A stretch of 64,000 bases of DNA from assembly GCF_900086715.1 (NCBI RefSeq), contig NZ_FLKH01000010.1, positions 310,001 through 374,000 of the forward strand. Reading direction: 5' to 3'. The stretch comes from Gracilibacillus timonensis. GTDB taxonomy: Bacteria > Bacillota > Bacilli > Bacillales > Amphibacillaceae. Below, piece after piece: positions 54,729 through 62,951 of this stretch; within the stretch, counting starts at the first letter, position 1, and every line of letters begins with the position of its first letter. The notes under the pieces were generated by a model. That model worked only from the letters and a program-made list of their open reading frames with translations, had not been told where the DNA came from and ran no database searches. The translations under genes and the position numbers were made by a program.

Positions 54729-56522
54729 GTGAACGCTTTAGAACTACTGCAAAATTATTATGGATATGATCAATTCCGTTCCGGCCAAGAACAAATTGTA
54801 CAGAACCTTTTAGATAATCACAATACACTAGCCATTATGCCAACAGGTGGCGGAAAATCGATCTGTTACCAAATTCCTGGGCTCGCGAAAACAGGTACAG
54901 CGCTGGTGATATCTCCGTTAATTTCCTTGATGAAAGACCAAGTTGACGCCTTACATACCTTAGGAATTGCGGCAACTTATATAAACAGTTCACTCACAGC
55001 GGAAGAACAAGCAGAAAGACTAGCTCAGATTCGCCAAGGACACTATACCTTTGTGTATGTGGCACCAGAGCGTTTTGACTCCCCATCTTTTTTTCGAGCG
55101 ATGAATCAAATCGAACTTTCCTTGATTGCCTTTGATGAGGCTCACTGCATTTCTCAATGGGGACACGACTTTCGCCCCAGCTATCGAACGGTCATTGAAT
55201 CCGTACGGCAATTAAACAGACTTCCTGTTATCGTCGGGCTTACTGCAACGGCAACGGCGGAGGTGATTAAGGATATCAAGAAGCTCCTAGCAGTACAGGA
55301 TCAACATATTGTCAACACCGGATTCGCTCGGGAGAATCTTACTTTTGACGTACTGAAAGGGCAAGATCGAAACCACTATATCGCCGATTTTTTGAATGTA
55401 CATAAGAACGAAACGGGAATCATCTATGCGATTACACGAAAACAAGTGGATCAGCTGCATCACGCCCTGGAAACGAAGGGCTATTCCGTTAGTAAGTATC
55501 ATGCCGGATTGTCGGAAGAAGTACGGAAGCAAGCCCAGAATGACTTCATTTATGACAATGCCAAGGTAATGATTGCTACGAATGCTTTTGGAATGGGCAT
55601 TGATAAATCCAATGTCCGCTATGTGATTCATTATGCCTTACCGAAGAATCTGGAAAGTTATTATCAAGAGGCGGGACGGGCTGGTCGTGATGGCGAACCA
55701 AGCCAATGTATCATCCTTTTTTCCGGTCAGGACATCAGTATGCAGAAATACTTGATCGACCAATCGGAAATGGAAGAAGACAAAAAAGCAGAGGAATATA
55801 AAAAACTGCAAGCGATGATTAACTATTGTCATACCGAGCAATGTCTGCAGCAGTATATCCTCCATTATTTTAATGATCAGATTTCTTCTATCCAGCCATG
55901 CGGACGCTGCTCTAACTGTCAAAAAGATGCAGAAAAAATCGACCGGTCCAAGGAGGCACAGATGGTGCTTTCCTGTGTTAAACGAATGAATCAAAGGTTC
56001 GGTGCCACCATGGTTGCCAAGGTTTTAAGAGGGGCGAACGATCAAAAAGTCAAACAATTTCGTTTTAATAAGCTATCTACATACGGATTACTGAGTAAAT
56101 GGACGGAAAAACAAGTTCTTGCGTTTATCCAGTTCTTAATTGCGGAAGATTATGTCACTTCTTACGGTGGACGATTCCCGACTCTGCAACTTAATGAACA
56201 ATCCTTATCTATTCTGAAGGGCGAACAGACGGTTTTCGTTTATGAAGCAAAAGTGAAGAAGACAGAAGCTGGCGATTATGATGTTGCCGTCTTTGAAGAG
56301 TTACGAAAATTAAGAAAACAGCTGGCAGATGAACAAGCAGTGCCTCCTTATGTAATCTTTTCTGATAAATCATTGCGTGAAATGTCCAATGTTAAGCCAA
56401 CAACCAAGTCAGCTATGTTACAGATTCATGGGGTTGGCGAGCGTAAGTTTGAACAATATGGTTCGTTGTTTATGGAATGTTTCACCAGCGAAGACACTAA
56501 CCAACAACCGTTAGGCAGCTAG
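54729..56522 (+). CDS. recQ: RecQ family ATP-dependent DNA helicase
   Basis: 3'-5' helicase for recombinational repair and replication restart. The 597 residues hold Walker A (MPTGGGKS), the DEAH box (FDEAHCISQWGHDFRP), motif VI (QEAGRAGRDG), the RecQ zinc site (CHTEQC ... CGRCSNC) and a C-terminal HRDC domain (YDVAVFEELRKLRKQLADEQ). Start GTG 54729 follows AAGGGAGGAAAAACC. A 51-bp repeat array begins 48 bp after the stop. A YocI/RecQ-like gene elsewhere may be a second copy. Confidence 0.95.
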   Translation: MNALELLQNYYGYDQFRSGQEQIVQNLLDNHNTLAIMPTGGGKSICYQIPGLAKTGTALVISPLISLMKDQVDALHTLGIAATYINSSLTAEEQAERLAQIRQGHYTFVYVAPERFDSPSFFRAMNQIELSLIAFDEAHCISQWGHDFRPSYRTVIESVRQLNRLPVIVGLTATATAEVIKDIKKLLAVQDQHIVNTGFARENLTFDVLKGQDRNHYIADFLNVHKNETGIIYAITRKQVDQLHHALETKGYSVSKYHAGLSEEVRKQAQNDFIYDNAKVMIATNAFGMGIDKSNVRYVIHYALPKNLESYYQEAGRAGRDGEPSQCIILFSGQDISMQKYLIDQSEMEEDKKAEEYKKLQAMINYCHTEQCLQQYILHYFNDQISSIQPCGRCSNCQKDAEKIDRSKEAQMVLSCVKRMNQRFGATMVAKVLRGANDQKVKQFRFNKLSTYGLLSKWTEKQVLAFIQFLIAEDYVTSYGGRFPTLQLNEQSLSILKGEQTVFVYEAKVKKTEAGDYDVAVFEELRKLRKQLADEQAVPPYVIFSDKSLREMSNVKPTTKSAMLQIHGVGERKFEQYGSLFMECFTSEDTNQQPLGS

Positions 56523-56569
56523 TAAATGTACAGCGTGGTTTTTTAAGACAAGCAGCGTTCTATCCCATG

Positions 56570-57031
56570 AAATGGAGATGACGGCCGTTTTTACGAGTTG
56601 TCGCTGGATTTTGGACGTCATTTCTCGGATGACGGCCGTTTTTCCGGATTGTCGCTGGATTTTGGACGTCATTTCTTGGAGGACGGCCGTTCTTCCGGAT
56701 TGTCGCTGGATTTTGGACGTCATTTCTCGGATGACGGCCGTTTTTCCGGATCCTCGCTGGATTTTGGACGTCATTTCTCGGATGACGGCCATTTTTCCGG
56801 ATCCTCGCTGGATTTTGGACGTCATTTCTCGGATGACGGCCATTTTTCCGGATCCTCGCTGGATTTTGGACGTCATTTCTTGGAGGACGGCTATTTTTCC
56901 GGATCGTCGCTGGATTTTGGACGTCATTTCTTGGATGACGGCCATTTTTCCGGATCCTCGCTGGATTTTGGACGTCATTTCTTGGAGGACGGCCATTTTT
57001 CCGGATCCTCGCTGGATTTTGGACGTCATTT
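56570..57031 (+). repeat. 51-bp tandem repeat array, left part (8 full units plus partials)
   Basis: Units begin at 56606 and every 51 bp to 56963. Unit 9 (57014) is cut after 18 bases by the IS256 element, and a partial unit leads in at 56570-56605. Each has GGATTTTGGACGTCATTTC followed by ...GATGACGGCC or a GAGGACGG variant. Internal variation is limited to a few positions, suggesting homogenisation. Confidence 0.94.
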
Positions 57032-57129
57032 GATTAAGCCCATATAATTGTGTAAAAAGGAAAAGGCCTCGTTCATTTCCTGTTATAATGTTTTTATCCC
57101 ACTAAAAACTTATAAAGGAGAAATGAACG

Positions 57130-58302
57130 ATGACCCATATCCATTTTAAACTGAATTTTGAAGAATTAAAAGAAAAAGTATTAGGATCGGATTTAGAAGA
57201 TGTGATGAAATCAGCGTTAGTGATTGTGCTGAATTCGTTCATGGAGAAAGAACGGGATGACTACCTAGAGGCAGCATCTTACGAAAGAACCGAAGGGCGT
57301 AAGGACTATCGCAACGGTTACTATGAGCGCGATTATAAAGTACCTGTGGGAACCTTAAAATTACATGTTCCCCGAACGAGGAAAGGGGAATTTTCCCCAT
57401 CCTTGTTTGAAAAATATACACGCTCCGATCAATCCTTGGTCTTATCGATGCTGGAAATGGTGGTGAACGGGGTATCTACTCGAAAGGTCACCAATATCAT
57501 GGAAGCGCTCTGTGGAGAAGGGGTGTCTAAATCCATGGTATCGAATATCACCAAGAAATTGGATCCCCTGGTCATGGAATGGACCAATCGCCCGTTGAAT
57601 GTGAAGTATTATCCCTATATCTATACCGATGCCATGTATATCAAGGTAAGAGAGCATCATAAAGTGGTCTCTAAAGCGGTGTATATTGCGGTAGGGGTCA
57701 ACGAAGAAAAGAAACGGGAAATCATCGGGATGACAGTTCAGCATGCCGAGTCGAAGGAAAGCTGGAGCCGTTTCTTGGAAAGTTTACAATCGAGAGGTCT
57801 CCAGTCGCCCAAACTGGTTATTTCGGATGCCCATGAAGGGTTAAAACAAGCCATTCAACAACGGTTCATTGGTACGAGTTGGCAGCGTTGCACGGTCCAT
57901 TTCAAACGGAATCTGTTCGATACCTTGCCGAAAAAAGGGAGAGAGGAGGCCAAGAGATGGATCAAACGTGTATTTAACGCGAGCAGTGTAGAGGAAGCGC
58001 GAGCGTTAAAAGATCAGTTTTTGAAGGCGTATGAAGATCAGCCAAGATTTACGAAAGTAGGAGAATTGTTAGAAGAAGGATTTGATGATGCGGTTCAATT
58101 TATGAACGAACCCGTTGATTATCACGTGCAGTTACGGACCACCAACAATGTGGAAAGAATCAATGGAGAAGTCCGAAGAAGAGAACGAGTGATTCGCATA
58201 TTTCCTAACACTCAATCCGCTTTTCGGTTAATTGGGGCCGTCCTCATGGATATCGAAGAACAATTAGACCGAGGCAATCGAATATACTTGAAAGGTACCT
58301 AA
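57130..58302 (+). CDS. IS256-family DDE transposase
   Basis: The 390-residue mutator-type transposase catalyses cut/copy of the element. Catalytic residues are recognisable as Asp167 (YTDAMYIKV), Asp233 (VISDAHEGL) and Glu342 (NNVERINGEVRRRERVIRIFPN), with CTVHF between (C/H motif). The N-terminal YERTEGRKDYRNGYYERD is typical of the family. GGAG upstream supports ATG 57130. No frameshift or stop, so it is potentially active. Confidence 0.97.
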   Translation: MTHIHFKLNFEELKEKVLGSDLEDVMKSALVIVLNSFMEKERDDYLEAASYERTEGRKDYRNGYYERDYKVPVGTLKLHVPRTRKGEFSPSLFEKYTRSDQSLVLSMLEMVVNGVSTRKVTNIMEALCGEGVSKSMVSNITKKLDPLVMEWTNRPLNVKYYPYIYTDAMYIKVREHHKVVSKAVYIAVGVNEEKKREIIGMTVQHAESKESWSRFLESLQSRGLQSPKLVISDAHEGLKQAIQQRFIGTSWQRCTVHFKRNLFDTLPKKGREEAKRWIKRVFNASSVEEARALKDQFLKAYEDQPRFTKVGELLEEGFDDAVQFMNEPVDYHVQLRTTNNVERINGEVRRRERVIRIFPNTQSAFRLIGAVLMDIEEQLDRGNRIYLKGT

Positions 58303-58325
58303 AAGCCCGCCAGCGTCGGCGCGAA

Positions 58326-58371
58326 AATGTGTGGAGGAAGGAGGGGGTACCCCCTCCTTCCTCCACACATT
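58326..58371. repeat. Perfect 46-bp palindrome inside the IS, after the transposase
   Basis: Arms of 23 bp with no loop, centred at 58348/58349, with a GGGGGTACCCCC core. It lies 24 bp after the transposase stop. Confidence 0.95.
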
Positions 58372-58433
58372 CACCATACCCTAACCGGATAAAAACATGT
58401 AAATGTATTTTACACAATAATATGGACTTGACT

Positions 58434-58513
58434 CGTCATTTCTTGGAGGACGGCTATTTTTCCGGATCGTCGCTGGATTTTGGCCGTCATTTCTTGGATG
58501 ACCGTTTTTTGTG
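58434..58513 (+). repeat. 51-bp tandem repeat array, right remainder
   Basis: Completes unit 9 (33 bases from 58442 to 58474), then a partial unit 10 (58475-58513) with GGCCGTCATTTC and GGATGACCG. Direct continuation of the array left of the IS. Confidence 0.93.
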
Positions 58514-58586
58514 TTCTCCAAATACAGATCTACTATTTGAACATCCACACCTCGGCTCAGCTCTTAAAAAGCATTGTCTTTTCGTT

Positions 58587-59660
58587 TTACACATTATACT
58601 TATGCCAAAACCGGAAAATCACTAAGATTACTTTTATAATGATTAAAGCGACCGTCCAGAAAAGTATATTCATCATGTTTAAAAGAAGGGCAGACCCATA
58701 TAAAGAAGGTACTTCCATGATAAGAGAGGCAACAAATAAACCAATACTAGTACCAGCCGTCACTACTACAGCATAGAGAAGCAGATTATACCACTTTGTA
58801 TACCGTCGCCAAAAAACGTAAACACACGGAATCAATAGATTGATGCCGAGATAGCCAAACAATATAATATCTGTCATCTCGACGATCCCTTCACTATCTG
58901 TTGCTGAATTCGGCATAATTATACTTCCGAATAATAGCGCATAACCAAATAAAATCCATAATACATTTCTCTCTGTCTTAGATCGAACTTCTTCCTTTAC
59001 CTCTTCTGGCATCCAGATCTGAAAAGGATTACGATAGCTTTTTTCTCCGATATACTCACTAACGATATCCTGACGAGTCCCCTCAACTTCTGAAAAATCC
59101 ACTTCACTGTAGGCTTGTGCCCTTAGTGCTTCACTTAAATCGTAGCCTGTATAAGTGACAAGGGGGACCTTATCTTCTATACGCCTCATCCATTTCTGCC
59201 ATTCATCTCTTGATTCAAATTGTCTAAAAAAATAGTTGCCTTGATGCATAATGATCATTAGAGAACCGAACCGAAAATAATTCCACCCTTGGGGTACCGG
59301 CATTCGATATGTAAAAACTCCTATCAACACATGATCTATGTTTTCAAACGGTATGTGATTCTCGTCATTTATCCCTTTGGATGTATTTTCCCAGTATTGA
59401 TGGAGACCCTCGTTGTCTAATTCAAAGCTATAGATCGTCTGTTTTTTCGACGGATAAAACACAAACGCCAAAGCACCCATTATCAATCCAATGAATGAGA
59501 ATAACAATAACAACGGCCATAACCCACTATCCATAACCACATAAATACCACCGATTAGAAAGGCCAAAGAAATGACCCCAAATATACCAGAAGTAATAAA
59601 AGCAGGGACTTTGCTTTTTCCTTCCATCGAGTTTGTATATGTAATCGGCTCATCTTCCAT
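58587..59660 (-). CDS. Membrane protein of unknown function
   Basis: The roughly 357-residue protein has two N-terminal helices (about 20-70), a hydrophilic central domain of about 150 residues (ENIDHVLIGVFTYRMPVPQGWNYFRFG-type text) and four to five helices from about residue 235 to the end. The front half resembles PH-like/bPH membrane domains, which is only an impression. GAGGG upstream suits ATG 59660 or 59663. Monocistronic, convergent with the repeat/IS region. Function unknown. Confidence 0.7.
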   Translation of the reverse strand: MEDEPITYTNSMEGKSKVPAFITSGIFGVISLAFLIGGIYVVMDSGLWPLLLLFSFIGLIMGALAFVFYPSKKQTIYSFELDNEGLHQYWENTSKGINDENHIPFENIDHVLIGVFTYRMPVPQGWNYFRFGSLMIIMHQGNYFFRQFESRDEWQKWMRRIEDKVPLVTYTGYDLSEALRAQAYSEVDFSEVEGTRQDIVSEYIGEKSYRNPFQIWMPEEVKEEVRSKTERNVLWILFGYALLFGSIIMPNSATDSEGIVEMTDIILFGYLGINLLIPCVYVFWRRYTKWYNLLLYAVVVTAGTSIGLFVASLIMEVPSLYGSALLLNMMNILFWTVALIIIKVILVIFRFWHKYNV

Positions 59661-59740
59661 CATTACTACCCTCACTTCCCAAGAATCTACTTGAACATGT
59701 TGTATTTCTAGTAAACGTTACCTAACTTCCTTGTATTGTA

Positions 59741-59780
59741 AAAAAAGACCATGAGGACAATAACTCCCTCATGATCTTTT
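59741..59780 (-). terminator. Intrinsic terminator of the yfmR-ampS operon
   Basis: Minus-strand AGATCATGAGG-10-CCTCATGGTCT then TTTTTTTAC, right after the ampS stop. Confidence 0.92.
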
Positions 59781-59783
59781 CTT

Positions 59784-61022
59784 TTAATCAAATGAAATCG
59801 CCCAAGCGCCTTGACGAAAGACTGGCTCTAAGGTTCCGTCTGCCGTCTCTCCATCAATATCTAAATCCGCTGAACCAATCATAAAATCGACGTGGACAAG
59901 GCTGTCATTAACACCATGCTGATCCAGCTCCTGCTCATCCATATCTGACCCACCTTGTAAATTGGTTGGATATGCCTTACCTAAGGCAACATGACAAGAG
60001 GCATTCTCGTCATATAGTGTATGGAAAAAGATCAAATCAGACTGTGAGATCGGAGAAGCGTGTGGAACGAGTGCCAATTCTCCTAATCGTTGAGCCCCTT
60101 CATCGGTATCCAATAAATGCTTCAAGGTCTCGTATCCCTGCTCTGCCTCAAAGTCGACAACCTTACCATCTTTAAAAGTGAGACTAAAACCATCGATAAG
60201 ATTACCACCATATACCAGCGGCTTGGTGGCGGTCACTTTGCCGTCTACTTGATACTTGTTCGGCATAGTGAAGACTTCCTCTGTCGGCATATTCGGATTG
60301 AAATGATTACCGTTTGGAATCACGGCTCCGCCACCCTTCCAAATGTGTCCCTCCGGTAAACCGAATCGGATGTCGGTACCCTCAGATTTGAAGACTAATG
60401 CCTGATAAGCCTTGCCATTCAAATAATCACAAGCCTTACTCAAAGTACGGTTATGTTCATCCCAAGCAGCAATCGGATCTTCTTGATCCACACGAACAAT
60501 ATGAAAGATTTGCTCCCATAATTGTTCCACCGCTTCTTCCATTGGTAAATCTGGGAATATTTTTTCTGCCCAAACCTTCGTTGGTATGGAAATAATCGAC
60601 CACGGGATGCGATCATTCATAATATACTTACGGAATTCTTTCAAGGCTTCGCCACTTGCCTTGTTTGCCTTAGCTATTCTGGATGGATCCACATCTTTCA
60701 ACAAGTCTGGATTGGCGGAACTAATCGATAATAACGCTGCTCCATCTTCTGCAAAAGATAATTGTTTGGCAATCTGCCAGTCAGGAATGTTGGTTAGAGT
60801 TTCTTCCGGAGCATTTTGGAATTTCAATAAAGACAATTCATCATCCGACCAATTGATATGGACATTTTTTGCCCCCATTTCCCATGCCTTTCGTGCAACG
60901 ATTCGCACAAAATCTGCTCCTTCAATCGAGGCATTAATCATTAATGCCTGATTCTTTTGTAAATTGACACCTGTTTTCAAGGCCAATTCGGCATATTTCT
61001 CCATTAATTCACGTTCTGCCAT
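59784..61022 (-). CDS. ampS: M29 family aminopeptidase
   Basis: Metal-dependent (Co/Zn) aminopeptidase of the thermophilic-aminopeptidase (M29) family, 412 residues, cytosolic. The family metal ligands lie in the KSEGTDIRFGLPEGHIWKGG, FNPNMPTEEVFTMPNKYQVDG and LVHVDFMIGSADLDIDG blocks. Length and sequence fit B. subtilis AmpS (about 410). ATG 61022 overlaps the stop of the ABC-F gene as TAATG, so translation is probably coupled; GGAGGAG lies six bases upstream. Confidence 0.93.
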   Translation of the reverse strand: MAERELMEKYAELALKTGVNLQKNQALMINASIEGADFVRIVARKAWEMGAKNVHINWSDDELSLLKFQNAPEETLTNIPDWQIAKQLSFAEDGAALLSISSANPDLLKDVDPSRIAKANKASGEALKEFRKYIMNDRIPWSIISIPTKVWAEKIFPDLPMEEAVEQLWEQIFHIVRVDQEDPIAAWDEHNRTLSKACDYLNGKAYQALVFKSEGTDIRFGLPEGHIWKGGGAVIPNGNHFNPNMPTEEVFTMPNKYQVDGKVTATKPLVYGGNLIDGFSLTFKDGKVVDFEAEQGYETLKHLLDTDEGAQRLGELALVPHASPISQSDLIFFHTLYDENASCHVALGKAYPTNLQGGSDMDEQELDQHGVNDSLVHVDFMIGSADLDIDGETADGTLEPVFRQGAWAISFD

Positions 61023-62905
61023 TATGACTCCTCCTTGATTTCTTCGATTCGCAGGGATAAGGTCTCCCATCTCTCCATTTTTTCTTCTAGTTCTTGCTCT
61101 AATTGATTTTGTTGTTCATACAGTGGTTGAATCTTGTCAATGTCACTACCTGCCTGCTCAATTTCTGCAGTCACCTGTTCTAACGCCTCTTCCAATGAGG
61201 TAATATCTTCCTCGATCATATCCCACTCTTTCTGTTCATAAAAGGACAACTTTTTCCTAGTACGCTTTGGTCTCGGATGGTGGGACAACTTTTGTTCTTC
61301 TTTAGGCTGTTCACGTTCTATCTCCCGAAACGCTGCATAATTACCGTAAAAAGTAGTCAGCGTGGTTTGCCCAGTAAAGGCAATTAACTGATCCACCACT
61401 TTATCGAGAAAATAACGATCGTGCGAAACCGTAATCACTACCCCAGGAAATTGTTCGATATAATCCTCAAGTACGGTTAAGGTTTCTGTGTCTAAGTCAT
61501 TGGTCGGTTCATCTAGAAAAAGTACGTTAGGCTCTTCCATTAATACCGTCAGTAAGTATAGACGTCTGCGCTCCCCACCTGAGAGTTTGCGGACATAGGT
61601 CCACTGCTGAGAACGCGGAAACAAAAAACGTTCCAGCATTTGTTCTGCGGTAATCGTCTGCCCATCTGTTGTGGTAACCACTTCAGCAACCTCGCGCACT
61701 AAATCAATGACCCTTACCGATTCTTCTAGGGCTGGATGTTCCTGCGTATAATAGCCAATCTTCACCGTCTCCCCAATATCTATCGTACCACTATCCGGTT
61801 TGACAAATCCAGCCAAAATATTCAGCAAGGTTGTTTTCCCACTTCCGTTTGCCCCTACAATCCCTATGCGATCTCCTGGCTGAATCAAACAATCCAAATC
61901 TTTGAATAACAAATGACCCTGATAAGACTTGCTTAGCCCCTGTGTTTCGATCACCTTCTTGCCTAGTCGTTTGGCTCCTATTTGAAAATCCAAGGACTGC
62001 TTATTCGTAGCAAACGTCTTCCCTTTCATTTCTTCTACCCGATCGGCTCTGGCTTTCTGTTTCGTTCCTCGTGCCTTCACACCGGATTTCAACCATGCAA
62101 TTTCTTTCTTCAGGATATTCTGATGCTTTTGCTCTGCTTGCACCTCCTGTTCCTCTCGCCTAGCCTTTTCTTCCAGAAATATCTGGTAATTGCCTTCATA
62201 TTGATATAGGTTGCCCTTATCCAATTCAAACATACGATTGGTCATTCGATTCAGAAAATAACGATCATGGGTAACGAGTAGAATCGCGCCATCATAGGAA
62301 GGTAAAAACTCTTCCAACCACTCAATCGTATCGTTATCTAAGTGGTTAGTAGGTTCATCTAAGATCAACAGATCCGCTGGCTGAATGAGCGCTTTAGCAA
62401 TGGCAATACGTTTACGTTGACCTCCTGATAGCTGTTTCACTTGCTGATCAAAAGCAGGAATACCCAGTCTTGTCAGAATCGTTTTGGCCACGGTCATGGC
62501 TTCCCATGCTTCCAATTGATCCATTCTTTCTTGACGCTGAATAAGTTGTTGCTGCAACGTCTCATTATTAGGCTCTTTTTCCAGAGCTAACACAGTGGAT
62601 TCATATTGTCTTAAGGCAACCATCATAGCTGTATGTCCATAATAAATTTGATCTAGCACAGTATCTTCTTCGGCTAGTGATGGCGTTTGATCCAGGTATT
62701 CGATTTTATAATCATTTGGATGTTCCAAGCTGCCACTTTCTGCTTGATCTAAACCTGCCAACACCTTTAATAGGGTGGATTTTCCGGTTCCATTCACTCC
62801 AACCAAACCAATTCGATCATGGTCCGATATGGAAAAAGAAATATCTTGAAGCAATGGCTTGTCTCCATATGTTTTGACGAGATGATTTACTTTTATCGTA
62901 CGCAT
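61022..62905 (-). CDS. yfmR: ABC-F family ATPase, YfmR/Uup-like
   Basis: Soluble ribosome-associated ABC-F protein with two ATPase domains, no membrane part. Walker A at GVNGTGKST and GANGSGKTT, LSGGQ and LSGGE signatures, and LDEPTNHLD and LDEPTNDLD Walker B. The linker (residues 235-300, RREEQEVQAEQKHQNILKKE) is the P-site tRNA interaction motif, and a C-terminal coiled coil from about residue 545 marks the YfmR/Uup branch. YfmR relieves ribosome stalling (known for B. subtilis). Start ATG 62905. Upstream of ampS in the same operon. Confidence 0.92.
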   Translation of the reverse strand: MRTIKVNHLVKTYGDKPLLQDISFSISDHDRIGLVGVNGTGKSTLLKVLAGLDQAESGSLEHPNDYKIEYLDQTPSLAEEDTVLDQIYYGHTAMMVALRQYESTVLALEKEPNNETLQQQLIQRQERMDQLEAWEAMTVAKTILTRLGIPAFDQQVKQLSGGQRKRIAIAKALIQPADLLILDEPTNHLDNDTIEWLEEFLPSYDGAILLVTHDRYFLNRMTNRMFELDKGNLYQYEGNYQIFLEEKARREEQEVQAEQKHQNILKKEIAWLKSGVKARGTKQKARADRVEEMKGKTFATNKQSLDFQIGAKRLGKKVIETQGLSKSYQGHLLFKDLDCLIQPGDRIGIVGANGSGKTTLLNILAGFVKPDSGTIDIGETVKIGYYTQEHPALEESVRVIDLVREVAEVVTTTDGQTITAEQMLERFLFPRSQQWTYVRKLSGGERRRLYLLTVLMEEPNVLFLDEPTNDLDTETLTVLEDYIEQFPGVVITVSHDRYFLDKVVDQLIAFTGQTTLTTFYGNYAAFREIEREQPKEEQKLSHHPRPKRTRKKLSFYEQKEWDMIEEDITSLEEALEQVTAEIEQAGSDIDKIQPLYEQQNQLEQELEEKMERWETLSLRIEEIKEES

Positions 62906-62951
62906 GGTATCTTTCCTTTCCAGTTCTATGTATCCATAGCAAGCAAATACG

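Larger units (their letters stand above)
57032..58433 (+). mobile_element. IS256-family insertion sequence, intact
   Basis: 1402 bp with 26-bp imperfect terminal inverted repeats (57032-57057 and 58408-58433; five mismatches, ending CCATAT[A/T]ATTGTGTAAAA on the inside). An exact 8-bp target duplication CGTCATTT lies at 57024-57031 and 58434-58441. Removing the element and one duplication restores a perfect 51-bp repeat unit. The transposase frame is intact. Confidence 0.95.

Noticed and set aside
56511-57047. Open frames on both strands through the 56.6 kb array
   Set aside because: Same repeat effect; the array is interrupted by an IS without affecting any gene signal.
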